This document shows positions 53,573 through 61,291 of a stretch of 64,000 nucleotides of DNA, one piece after another; within the stretch, counting starts at the first letter, position 1; each line of letters begins with the position of its first letter. The notes beneath the pieces were generated by a model. That model was not told the DNA's origin, searched no databases, and was given only the letters and a program-made list of their open reading frames with translations. A program made the translations under genes and the position numbers. The stretch is from G963665495 sp963677785 (GTDB lineage: Bacteria; Desulfobacterota; Desulfovibrionia; Desulfovibrionales; Desulfovibrionaceae), in assembly GCA_963677785.2 (NCBI GenBank), contig CAXXDH010000001.1, positions 310,001-374,000 on the forward strand, read 5' to 3'.

Positions 53573-53624
53573 ACGAGAAATAATCTCGTAATCCATTGAC
53601 AGAAGGCCTGTCGCGAGCTAGCTA
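53573..53624 (+). promoter_or_regulatory. promoter region of the ATPase/RloB pair
   Basis: A perfect TTGACA (53596-53601) with TAGCTA (17-base spacer) or TACAAT (21-base spacer) as -10. Just upstream a six-base inverted repeat (ACGAGA 53573-53578, TCTCGT 53584-53589) with a five-base spacer may be an operator. The -10 choice is uncertain. Confidence 0.45.
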
Positions 53625-53659
53625 CAATCATAAAAGGCAACCAAAAGCGGAGCGAAATA

Positions 53660-54997
53660 ATGCTCATCAATTTTACGATAGAAAATTGGCTCTCCTTCCG
53701 GGAAGAGACAATGTTTTCCATGGTCGCGGGCCGCGAACGCCAGCATGGCGAGCGTTTACCCCGGGTAAAAAAATATCAGATGCGTCTGCTGCCTGTGTCG
53801 GCTATCTATGGCGGCAATGCCTCAGGGAAAACCAATTTTTTTAAGGCTATGAGCTTCGCCAAATGGTTTGTTACCAACGGGCCGCAATCTGATGCCGACA
53901 TTCCATTCGAGTTTTTTCGTCTTGCGCCGGAATGTAAAAAGAAACCTGTTCAATTTTATTTTGAGCTACTTATCGATGAGGTCATTTATAAGTATGCGTT
54001 CGCCATTTTAGGGCAAGAGGTGGTGGAGGAATCTTTGACGCGAATGACAAGTTCGAGCGAAGTAGAATTGTTTTCACGGCAGGGTGAAAAAATAACCTTT
54101 CCTCAATCATTGGCGGAAAAAGATGCAACGCGGTTTCAAATTATTTTTGAAGGGACTCGGACGAATCAATTGTATTTGACAAATTCAGTGTCTCAGCGGC
54201 AGATAGCGTTTAAAACCGTATATGATTGGTTTCAGTACACGTTGCGTCTTGTTGGGCCTGATAACCGTTTTGGTTTTGGTGCGCAGTTGGATAAACCCGA
54301 CAAACTCTATAAAGAAGTCAGCAACCTTCTTGCCTGTCTTGATACGGGCATTTCCAAGCTCGATGAAGAGGTGATTTCCCTGGAAAAAGAGTCGTTTTTG
54401 AAAGAGCTCCCCCCGGATATACTTGACAAAGTTACGGCAAGCACAGCGGTCGTTATGGAAGATTCGCGGGATGGGGATTCCATAACTCTCTTACGACGAG
54501 ATGGTGAGCTGATTGCCCATAGGTTGATAACCTTTCACAAGCAGCAAAATGGAGAATCTATCAAATTTGAAATGCGGGATGAATCGGATGGATCGAAACG
54601 GGCCATCAGTTTGTTGCCGGTTTTTCTCTCCCTAGCCGCTGAAGGAGCAAGTCATGTATATTTTATTGACGAACTAGACAGGAGTCTCCATACTTTACTT
54701 GCTAGACAGCTTCTGGAATACTACTTTTCCTCTTGCTCTCCTGAAAGCCGTTCGCAATTGGTATTTACTACTCATGACCTTTTACTCATGGATCAGGAGT
54801 TGTTTCGAAGGGACGAAATGTGGGTCGCGGAACGTGATAAGAACGGCGCTTCTTCGCTGTATTCTCTAAGCGAGTTTGAAGGCGTCCGCTACGATAAGGA
54901 TATCAGAAAAAGTTATTTGCTCGGGCGTTTTGGCGGCATACCGTCTTTATATATGCCGTTGGTTGTCAAAAGCGAAAGGCACTACAAAAAAGAATAA
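53660..54997 (+). CDS. AAA15-family ATPase (phage-defence type)
   Basis: 445 residues, COG1106-like. Walker A GGNASGKTN at residues 51-59 after a YG-type turn, and Walker B near 331-345 (HVYFIDELDRSLHTLLARQL) followed by QLVFTTHDLLLMDQELF, as in SMC/ABC-like ATPases that sense DNA or phage. GGAG with an eight-base spacer precedes the ATG. It is followed by an RloB-like gene. ATPase-RloB pairs are widespread in defence islands and resemble AbiL. Composition is more AT-rich than the surrounding housekeeping genes, which suggests transfer. Antiphage function is inferred, not shown. Confidence 0.85.
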   Translation: MLINFTIENWLSFREETMFSMVAGRERQHGERLPRVKKYQMRLLPVSAIYGGNASGKTNFFKAMSFAKWFVTNGPQSDADIPFEFFRLAPECKKKPVQFYFELLIDEVIYKYAFAILGQEVVEESLTRMTSSSEVELFSRQGEKITFPQSLAEKDATRFQIIFEGTRTNQLYLTNSVSQRQIAFKTVYDWFQYTLRLVGPDNRFGFGAQLDKPDKLYKEVSNLLACLDTGISKLDEEVISLEKESFLKELPPDILDKVTASTAVVMEDSRDGDSITLLRRDGELIAHRLITFHKQQNGESIKFEMRDESDGSKRAISLLPVFLSLAAEGASHVYFIDELDRSLHTLLARQLLEYYFSSCSPESRSQLVFTTHDLLLMDQELFRRDEMWVAERDKNGASSLYSLSEFEGVRYDKDIRKSYLLGRFGGIPSLYMPLVVKSERHYKKE

Positions 54998-55006
54998 TTG
55001 GTAAGC

Positions 55007-55618
55007 ATGGCAAAGAAACGAATCGGCCGTCCTCAACGGGGGGGAACAAAACGCACGTACAGAAAGGTATGTTTTATTGCCACAGAAGGTGCCAAGTCTG
55101 AGCCTCAATATTTTTCAATGTTCAATTCCAAACAGACGGCGTTTACGATTAAGACTCTGACGCATCGTACCAAAAACGACCCAAAGCATATTAAAAAACG
55201 AATCAAGGACAAAGTGGATGAAATAGGGCTTGCTCCGGGTGATCAGGCTTGGATTGTGTTGGATTTTGATCGCTGGCCAGAAGAGCATCTCCGTGAGCTG
55301 CACGCTTGGGCACAAGCGAGCGAGCAGTACGGCTTGGCATTGAGCAATCCCAACTTTGAATATTGGCTGCTTCTGCATGTGGCGGACAACGTAAAAGGAG
55401 TCACAACGCAGACCAATTGTTTGGATCGGTTGCGAAAATGTGTTCCTTGTTATGAAAAAGGGAACATCCACCCCGAGGTGTTTTGGGCGGGAGTGAGAAA
55501 AGCCGTGGCCCAGGCCAAAGCCAAAGACACGCCTCCTTGCGAAGACTGGCCGCGAGACCTGGGCAGCACGGTTTACAGACTCGTCGAAAGAATTCTATCC
55601 CTGGAGTCCGGAGCTTAA
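55007..55618 (+). CDS. RloB-like protein (TOPRIM-like) of the defence pair
   Basis: 203 residues with a basic N-terminus (KKRIGRPQRGGTKRTYRK) and the RloB pattern: CFIATEGAKSEPQYF (the glutamate of a TOPRIM-like site), AWIVLDFDRWPEEHL (D-x-D) and LSNPNFEYWLLLH. RloB proteins are suspected nucleases or effectors that act with an AAA15 ATPase. A TTG three codons upstream is a second possible start; either lies close to the ATPase stop, so the pair is a unit. It ends with a four-base overlap against the ABM gene on the opposite strand. Confidence 0.82.
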   Translation: MAKKRIGRPQRGGTKRTYRKVCFIATEGAKSEPQYFSMFNSKQTAFTIKTLTHRTKNDPKHIKKRIKDKVDEIGLAPGDQAWIVLDFDRWPEEHLRELHAWAQASEQYGLALSNPNFEYWLLLHVADNVKGVTTQTNCLDRLRKCVPCYEKGNIHPEVFWAGVRKAVAQAKAKDTPPCEDWPRDLGSTVYRLVERILSLESGA

Positions 55619-55914
55619 TCCAGCGGCTTCCAGAGCGTGATTTCCGGCTCGCCGTCCAGAAAGGGACCGCAGGCCTCGAGAAAGCCGGTCAGGTGCGGGG
55701 TTTGCAGGTGCTCGTCCAGAGCGGCTTTGCTTTTCCAGACTTCGTGAAAATAGATTTTGTTGTCGGTGTCGGCGGGAAGATGCGCATCGTAACTGATGTT
55801 TCCTGCTTCGGCGCGAGTGGTGGAAAGCAGCCCGGGGAGCACTTCCTTTACGGGTGCGGGCAGGGAGCCTTTGAAGGGGATTATGGCCAGAACAATAACG
55901 GTTTCATCGCTCAT
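55615..55914 (-). CDS. ABM domain protein (YgiN-like quinol monooxygenase)
   Basis: 99 residues, a ferredoxin-like ABM fold: VIVLAIIPFKGSLPAPVKE, the conserved EAGNISYDAHL and FHEVWKSKAALDEHLQTPHL (His near the catalytic region). Family members oxidise quinols or handle reactive carbonyls; physiological role here unknown. AAGGAGTACAGT precedes the ATG at 55914. Confidence 0.85.
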   Translation of the reverse strand: MSDETVIVLAIIPFKGSLPAPVKEVLPGLLSTTRAEAGNISYDAHLPADTDNKIYFHEVWKSKAALDEHLQTPHLTGFLEACGPFLDGEPEITLWKPLD

Positions 55915-55941
55915 ACTGTACTCCTTGTGCATTCGTAACAA

Positions 55942-56141
55942 AATCGGGTTTTAAAATGCGGCCATCGGCCGGTACATCTGCAAATTCACCATCAGAGCAG
56001 CAACCAGAGTCTTCAGATGGAGCTATACGCTTCCGCGGTCCGCAAGTCGAGTCTTGTCACGAATAGCTTCGCATTCGGAAAGAAGCCCGGAACGAGCTTT
56101 CAGGTCAGGTAGCAGGAAGAAACAGCCGGACTTCGGCACAA
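55942..56141. other. intergenic region
   Basis: About 200 bases between two minus-strand genes. It contains a weak GGCC/GGCC hairpin near 55960 (CCGGCCGATGGCCGC on the minus strand followed by ATTTT), a possible terminator of the hybrid kinase; no gene is seen. Confidence 0.4.
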
Positions 56142-58319
56142 TCAGGCGCAGCCGACGATGAGAAAATTCACCCCGGCCGGCTGATCCTGCAGGTTCAGGG
56201 AAAGCCTGTGCAGAGTGCTTCTGGAAAGCACGACGGTTCCCCGAAAGCCGGAGGCGATTTCTTCAGCAACGGCTTTGGCCTCAATGTAGGATACGGCTTT
56301 GGAATCGAAGATCAGGTCGGTGGGCAGGCAATCCGGATGATCCACAATCAGTACGGGCGATTTGCTCCGGCGTTTGCGCAGCAATCCGTTGACGACCTCC
56401 ATGAAGCGGTCCGGATCCACTGGTTTTTCCATACGGGCGTCGCCCGAATAATCAAGGGCGTCCTGTGAAATGCTGATGATGAGAATGGGCACGCAAGCAA
56501 GTTCCGGGTCCGAGCGAAAATGGCGGACAGCCATTTCTCCCCCCATGCCCGGCATGAGCAGGTCCATGATGATCAGGTCCGGGATGGTGTCCCTGGCTTT
56601 TTCCAGGGCCTCTTCGCCGCTTTTGGCCTGGTAGACTTCATAGGCCGCATCGCTGAGCAACTGGTTGAAATATTCCCGGATGAAAGCATTGTCGTCCACC
56701 ACCAGGATGCGGGTTTTGTCTCTTGCAGGCAGAGGCTGCACTACACGAGGCGCATGTGGCGTTCGCTGGAAACCCGGCAGTTCGATGATGAAGGCGCTGC
56801 CTTTGCCCGGTTCGGATTCGGCCCAGATGCGCCCGTTGTAATGTTGAATGGTTTCCCTGCAGATGGCCAGCCCCAGGCCTGTTCCGGCGGGTTTTTTTTC
56901 GCGCTGCTGCTCCGCTTCTTCCACTTTGTGGAATTTGTCGAAAATCTTGACCAGCTGGTCTTGAGGAATGCCGGGGCCCGTATCCTGTACTTCAATACGC
57001 AGCTTCTCGTGACGCATTCCGGCACGAAGCAGCACATGGCCCGAACTGGTGAACTTGACCGCGTTGTTGAGCAGATTCACCAGCACCTGCATAATTCTGT
57101 CCTCATCGCAATACAGCAGGGGAAGGTCGTCCTGGATTTCCAGACGCATTGCCAGGCCGGGCTTCAGATCGAGCTGTCCCTGCACGGCTTCCACCGCGTG
57201 TTTTGCCAGGCCTCGTATGGAAAGATCCGTGTCGCGCCATTGCATCTTGCCGGATTCTATCCGCGACAGATCCAGAAAATCGTTGATCAGCCTGGTCAAT
57301 CGTTCGCCTTCGTGTTGGATTATTCGCAGGTTGTGTTTGATCCGCTCGCCGCGCTTGAGCAGCTTTTTGTCGTTTCCGGCAAATGGCAGAAAAAGTTTGC
57401 AAAAGTCCTGGTTGATCAGTTTGGAAAAACCGAGAATGGACGTCAGGGGCGTACGCAGGTCGTGCGACACCGTGGAAAGAAAACCGGATTTCAGTTCATC
57501 CAGTTCCATGAACCGTTTGTTGGCCGCTTCCAGCGCGGCGTTCTTGTCCGCCAGTTCCGTACTGCGTACGCTGATTTCCTCCTGCAGCACCTGGCTGCGG
57601 GACTGCAACTGGTGGTCGCGTGTTTCTATTTCGTCCAGCATCATATTGATACGTCGGGTTAAACGTCCCAGTTCGTCCTCATTGGTAATAGGCGTCCGGG
57701 CAGTGAAAATCTGCGTATCTATGACTTTCTGGGTCGTATTTGTGAGCCGGTTGAGCGGGACGAATACCAGGCGGCGCAGAGCCGCGTAGAGGCCAAGACA
57801 CAAGGCCGGAATCAGAATGAGCAGTTTGACAATGGTATCGGTCACGATGGCATGCAGGGCCTGATCGATGTGTTCCGTACGGCAGGCGACGGACAGTCGG
57901 GCTGGTTGTTCGCCCGTGATTGTGACGGACGTATTGCGTACGCTTCCGTTGTCGGAACAGAGAGAGGCGGGAGTGGTGCGACCGTCATGCAGTGCGAAGC
58001 CGAAATCCTGAATGTGTTCGTGGGAGAAATGAAGCGCCGCGCATTGAATCCGTTTGTCCTGCAGAGCAGTGCGGAGGATTTGCTTTGCCTGGGCGTACTG
58101 CCTGGTTGCAAGCGGCTGCTCAAGGGATCTGGAGAGTTTTTGGGAAAAGCGTTCGGCAAAAAGATCCAGCTCGGCCAGCTGGGTTCTTTGTGTTTGCAGG
58201 TAGTCATGGAAGCTAAATGCGCTAAGTACGGCTGCCGTGATGCAGGATAACAACAGCAACAACTTGGTGCTCAGGTTCATTTTGCGAACAAGTGTTTTTA
58301 ACATGCCTGGATGCGCCAT
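56142..58319 (-). CDS. membrane hybrid histidine kinase with receiver domain
   Basis: 725 residues. Two membrane helices bound a periplasmic sensor region (about 18-38 and 160-185), HAMP (about 187-240), coiled coil, HisKA with STVSHDLRTPLTSILGFSK (phospho-acceptor His), HATPase (NLLNNAVKF, DTGPGIP, GTGLGLAI), a receiver domain (about 540-655; ILVVDDNAFIREY, LIIMDLLMPGMGGE, MEKPVD) and a last 70-residue tail with SPVLIVDHPDCLPTDLIFDS. Start uncertain; 58319 has GTGAGC upstream. No Hpt domain or regulator is adjacent. Confidence 0.9.
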   Translation of the reverse strand: MAHPGMLKTLVRKMNLSTKLLLLLSCITAAVLSAFSFHDYLQTQRTQLAELDLFAERFSQKLSRSLEQPLATRQYAQAKQILRTALQDKRIQCAALHFSHEHIQDFGFALHDGRTTPASLCSDNGSVRNTSVTITGEQPARLSVACRTEHIDQALHAIVTDTIVKLLILIPALCLGLYAALRRLVFVPLNRLTNTTQKVIDTQIFTARTPITNEDELGRLTRRINMMLDEIETRDHQLQSRSQVLQEEISVRSTELADKNAALEAANKRFMELDELKSGFLSTVSHDLRTPLTSILGFSKLINQDFCKLFLPFAGNDKKLLKRGERIKHNLRIIQHEGERLTRLINDFLDLSRIESGKMQWRDTDLSIRGLAKHAVEAVQGQLDLKPGLAMRLEIQDDLPLLYCDEDRIMQVLVNLLNNAVKFTSSGHVLLRAGMRHEKLRIEVQDTGPGIPQDQLVKIFDKFHKVEEAEQQREKKPAGTGLGLAICRETIQHYNGRIWAESEPGKGSAFIIELPGFQRTPHAPRVVQPLPARDKTRILVVDDNAFIREYFNQLLSDAAYEVYQAKSGEEALEKARDTIPDLIIMDLLMPGMGGEMAVRHFRSDPELACVPILIISISQDALDYSGDARMEKPVDPDRFMEVVNGLLRKRRSKSPVLIVDHPDCLPTDLIFDSKAVSYIEAKAVAEEIASGFRGTVVLSRSTLHRLSLNLQDQPAGVNFLIVGCA

Positions 58320-58382
58320 GGAAAGCTCACTGTATGACAAGACCTGTAAGTGTTTTTTTTGACAGCGTATACAGTTTACCAT

Positions 58383-58779
58383 CTAACAGGTTTTGGTTCA
58401 ATATGGAAAATTATTTTTGTTGGGCAAGGCCTCAGGAGGAAAAGTATATTGAGAAAAAAATGGGCAGGGGATACAATACAAAAAGGATTGTTTCCTCCAG
58501 CGCCTGGACTGTCGGTTTTTTCGGGCTGGTTGCCCGGGCGCTTTTGGTATTCTTTCTTGCAATCCGCTTTGAATGCTTTATTTTGTAATCAGGAACGTAT
58601 TGGCCTGGTCCGGCAGCCCGGGAAAATCCTTTTGTTTTCTTTCCTTGCTGTGGTGTTTACAATACCAGTCGCCAGTTTTTCGGCTGCCTCCGGGGGGTCG
58701 GCCAGCGGAGCCCCCAACCTCCAACCATGCCGCCATGAATGATGGCCGCATAACCAACAACACCAAGGAGGTACCTGTC
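58383..58779. other. 397-base divergent intergenic region
   Basis: Between the hybrid kinase and the second usp gene. Open frames here lack ribosome binding sites and were not accepted. TTGACA at about 58370 has no -10 at proper spacing. Nothing further recognised. Confidence 0.4.
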
Positions 58780-59208
58780 ATGCAGCTGAAAAAAATTCTT
58801 CTACCTTTTGATGGTTCCAAACATTCCGCCAATGCGGCGGCGTATGCCGTACACCTGGCCAAGGCGGACGGCGCAACAGTCACCCTTGTTCATTGCTACA
58901 ATGTGTATGCGGAACTGGCGGAAGTTCCCGAGGTTTTTGTCGGCCAGATGGAAGACACATTGAAAAAGCGTGCGGAAAACTGTCTTGCCGAAGGTGCGCG
59001 CATTTTGGATGAAGCAGGTGTGGCGTACAATACGCTGCTTCAGGAAGGGGCTCCCGGAAAGCTGATAACGGATCTGGCCAAGACCAAAGAGTACGACGTT
59101 ATCGTTATGGGCTCCGTCGGTCATTCCGAGATCGGGGGCCTGTTATTGGGGAGCGTCAGCCACAAGGTCATCAGTACGATGTATTGCCCCGTGTTGATCG
59201 TTCCTTAG
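58780..59208 (+). CDS. universal stress protein UspA family
   Basis: 142 residues, preceded by an ideal AAGGAGG. ILLPFDGSKHSANAAAYAVHL starts the domain, and the ATP-binding tail GSVGHSEIGGLLLGSVSHKV with STMYCPVLIV ends it. It is a single-domain Usp, a paralogue of the gene at 19846, with little similarity beyond the fold. Monocistronic with a terminator after it. Confidence 0.94.
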   Translation: MQLKKILLPFDGSKHSANAAAYAVHLAKADGATVTLVHCYNVYAELAEVPEVFVGQMEDTLKKRAENCLAEGARILDEAGVAYNTLLQEGAPGKLITDLAKTKEYDVIVMGSVGHSEIGGLLLGSVSHKVISTMYCPVLIVP

Positions 59209-59223
59209 ATGGTGTACAACGAA

Positions 59224-59258
59224 AAACCACCGCCTTTGCCAGGCAAAGGCGGTGGTTT
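59224..59258. terminator. strong bidirectional hairpin
   Basis: A 17-base perfect stem (AAACCACCGCCTTTGCC with GGCAAAGGCGGTGGTTT) and a nominal one-base loop. On the minus strand it is followed by TTTTT, so it ends the 59366 gene; on the plus strand it follows the usp gene by 15 bases. Confidence 0.8.
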
Positions 59259-59274
59259 CCGGATGTAAAAAAGG

Positions 59275-59317
59275 GTCCGCCGCGTTTTTTCGGGGGCAGG
59301 CGGGGGGCGCGGCGGAC
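59275..59317. repeat. second long hairpin between convergent genes
   Basis: GTCCGCCGCG at 59275-59284 pairs perfectly with CGCGGCGGAC at 59308-59317; a TTTTTT run and G-rich sequence form the 23-base loop. Right next to the previous hairpin, so this may be a backup terminator. Confidence 0.55.
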
Positions 59318-59365
59318 AGTTTCAAAGGGCGAATTAACCCAGGGAAAACATACGTTTTCCCTCCA

Positions 59366-59647
59366 TCAGGTATCTTCGCTGATTATTTTCCCGGAATCAG
59401 TAAGTTCTGTTGCTTCTTCTTCATACCGTATGTGATCGTCTGCAGTGACGACAAGGTTCTGTTGCAGCGCTTCCTGATCCAGGTGACGAAATGTTTCGTA
59501 GCAATGGATTCGGGCGCGCGCGTTATCACTGGCTATGGAGGTCGAATGGCTGGTGAGCATGGCGACGGCTTTCCACATTTTGTCCTTGGTCCAGCCTTCC
59601 ATGCCGGTACGCAACACCAGTTCGACAGGATCTATTTTGCCTTTCAT
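59366..59647 (-). CDS. hypothetical protein, 93 residues
   Basis: Not recognised. Product MKGKIDPVELVLRTGMEGWT, then a helical acidic C-terminus (DDHIRYEEEATELTDSGK). A G-rich site (GGGGGGAATGGC) precedes the ATG. It lies 23 bases after the EAL-HDOD gene on the same strand and is likely in its transcript. Soluble, no cysteine motif. Confidence 0.6.
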   Translation of the reverse strand: MKGKIDPVELVLRTGMEGWTKDKMWKAVAMLTSHSTSIASDNARARIHCYETFRHLDQEALQQNLVVTADDHIRYEEEATELTDSGKIISEDT

Positions 59648-59670
59648 GCCATTCCCCCCCTTGTTCGATT

Positions 59671-60933
59671 TTAATCCGTTCCTACGCTGAAGAACGCATT
59701 GGTGAGAACATGGGCGTCATAATAGCTGTCGGCCACGGCTTCAGGTTTGAGCTGCAGGTGGCTGATCAGCCTGTCCATATTGGCCCAGTCGGCGCTTTCC
59801 ATACGATGCGCCAGCTGCAGCCAGAGCCGGTCGATTTTTATTTCACCGCACAACCCTGCTTTCAGTTGCTGGTTCAACGGGAGTTCTTCCACTATCTCAC
59901 GCATGGGAATATCCAGCAAGGATTCCAGCAAAGAAAAAAGGCCCAGCAAAAAAAGCTGGTCCGGCGGCGCTACAGTATAGCCGCTACGGATGGCAGTACG
60001 TTTGAAAAAGTGGGCTCGTTGCGCGGCCGTGCGGACCAGTTCCGTTGTCTTCTGGGGCGGGGTGATGTCGTTGAGCACGGCCAGTCGCAACCAGTTCCGC
60101 ATCTGTTCCCAGCCCAGAATGACCACGGCGTGGTCAATGGACGTAATTTCCACAGGAAAACTGAATGCGGCGGAGTTTAAAAACAACAACAGCCTGTAGC
60201 TGATGGAGGCGTCCATGGAGATGGCGTCAGCAAGGCTTTGAAAATTGGGTTTGTCGGTTTCGATAATTTGAAATAACTGCAGGCGCGTGGTCTGGTCGGA
60301 CTCCAGGGCTTTGCCCTGGACAGTCTGTGTCCGCTTGAAAAAACCGCCCTGAAAATAGGTAAAGCCCAAGGCCCGTGCGGCATTATACAGTTTTTTCGTT
60401 TCCACTCCCTTGGCCACAAGAGCACAGTCGCGTGAGCGGATTTTTTTCATCAGGCCCATTATCCGGCGGGGCGTTTTGCCCAAGATGGAAATGGAAACAA
60501 CGTCGGCGCGTTGCAGTAACGGCTCCGCCCCCGTGAGCCCCTCGAAATTTTCCAGAGCCAGGGAGTAGCCCCGTACTCTGAGTTCGCCCAGCGCGTCGAG
60601 CAAGGCTTTGTCCGGATTGGAGACCTCCCTGAACTGCACAACGGTGTTGGCGGAGGGAAGACTGCGCGGCTGCCTGTTGCGGATGGCTTCAGGCGAAAAG
60701 GGCACAATGATCTTCTCATCTCCGATCTGTCCGGGGGGAAACGCATAGGATTTGACAGACTGGCTGGAAAGTTCGTCAATATAGCGAATTTCTTGCGAAG
60801 GCGGATGGGCTGTCGTCCAAGGGGCGTTCCGTGCGACCAGATGATGGCCCCAGACCTTGGCGTTTTTTTCAAAAATAGGCTGCTTGGTGAAGAAAAGGCG
60901 GCTTTCATCACCGTGGAAATCAGTAGTATTCAT
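59671..60933 (-). CDS. EAL-like/HDOD signalling protein, paralogue
   Basis: 420 residues with the same layout as the protein at 26781: an EAL-like half (RLFFTKQPIFEKNAKVWGHH, LENFEGL, GVETKKLYNAARALGFTYFQG) and an HDOD half (ISMDASISYRLLLFLNSA, ITSIDHAVVILGWEQM). The E of the EAL motif is lost (GHHLV), as are the metal ligands, so this copy is even less likely to hydrolyse c-di-GMP. GGAGGATGCACC precedes the ATG. A sigma-70 promoter is found upstream. Confidence 0.88.
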   Translation of the reverse strand: MNTTDFHGDESRLFFTKQPIFEKNAKVWGHHLVARNAPWTTAHPPSQEIRYIDELSSQSVKSYAFPPGQIGDEKIIVPFSPEAIRNRQPRSLPSANTVVQFREVSNPDKALLDALGELRVRGYSLALENFEGLTGAEPLLQRADVVSISILGKTPRRIMGLMKKIRSRDCALVAKGVETKKLYNAARALGFTYFQGGFFKRTQTVQGKALESDQTTRLQLFQIIETDKPNFQSLADAISMDASISYRLLLFLNSAAFSFPVEITSIDHAVVILGWEQMRNWLRLAVLNDITPPQKTTELVRTAAQRAHFFKRTAIRSGYTVAPPDQLFLLGLFSLLESLLDIPMREIVEELPLNQQLKAGLCGEIKIDRLWLQLAHRMESADWANMDRLISHLQLKPEAVADSYYDAHVLTNAFFSVGTD

Positions 60934-61291
60934 GGTGCATCCTCCGTCGGGAGATATGCCGGGAATCCCAGGTGGAAAGCCGATGAAGGATAGTTCGCTC
61001 GGTACGTGTGAAGGACTCCAGGCAGCCCGGCTGTCTTCGAGAGACCCGTGGCTTTCCGTCCCTGTCTCGCGACAGGTTTGGCATTTTTCTGTTGTTACTC
61101 TTTAGATATACGAAGCGACAAGTGTTTGTCAAGTAAATCGTAAAAAATTTCATCATTACTTTTTACCATCGAAGCATGTGTACAGATTGCACCGGATTCC
61201 TGTAATTGTAAATTGAAATTCCTGGGGAAAACGTGAAAAAAGAGAAAGATATTTTCAGCGGCAGGATTATTATCGTATGAAGTACGTGGAA
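60934..61291. other. 358-base intergenic region
   Basis: Contains the promoter of the EAL-HDOD gene (61105-61132) and is AT-rich toward the glycosyltransferase gene end. No gene was seen. Confidence 0.5.
61105..61132 (-). promoter_or_regulatory. sigma-70 promoter with overlapping dyad
   Basis: On the minus strand TTGACA (61127-61132), a 16-base spacer and TATATC (61105-61110). GACAA-GTGT-TTGTC, a perfect dyad at 61117-61130, overlaps the spacer and the -35 box, suggesting a repressor site. It should drive the EAL-HDOD gene, about 165 bases downstream. Confidence 0.55.

Noticed and set aside
58350..58742. open frames upstream of the second usp gene
   Set aside because: No ribosome binding site and no protein-like pattern; the usp start at 58780 has an ideal site.
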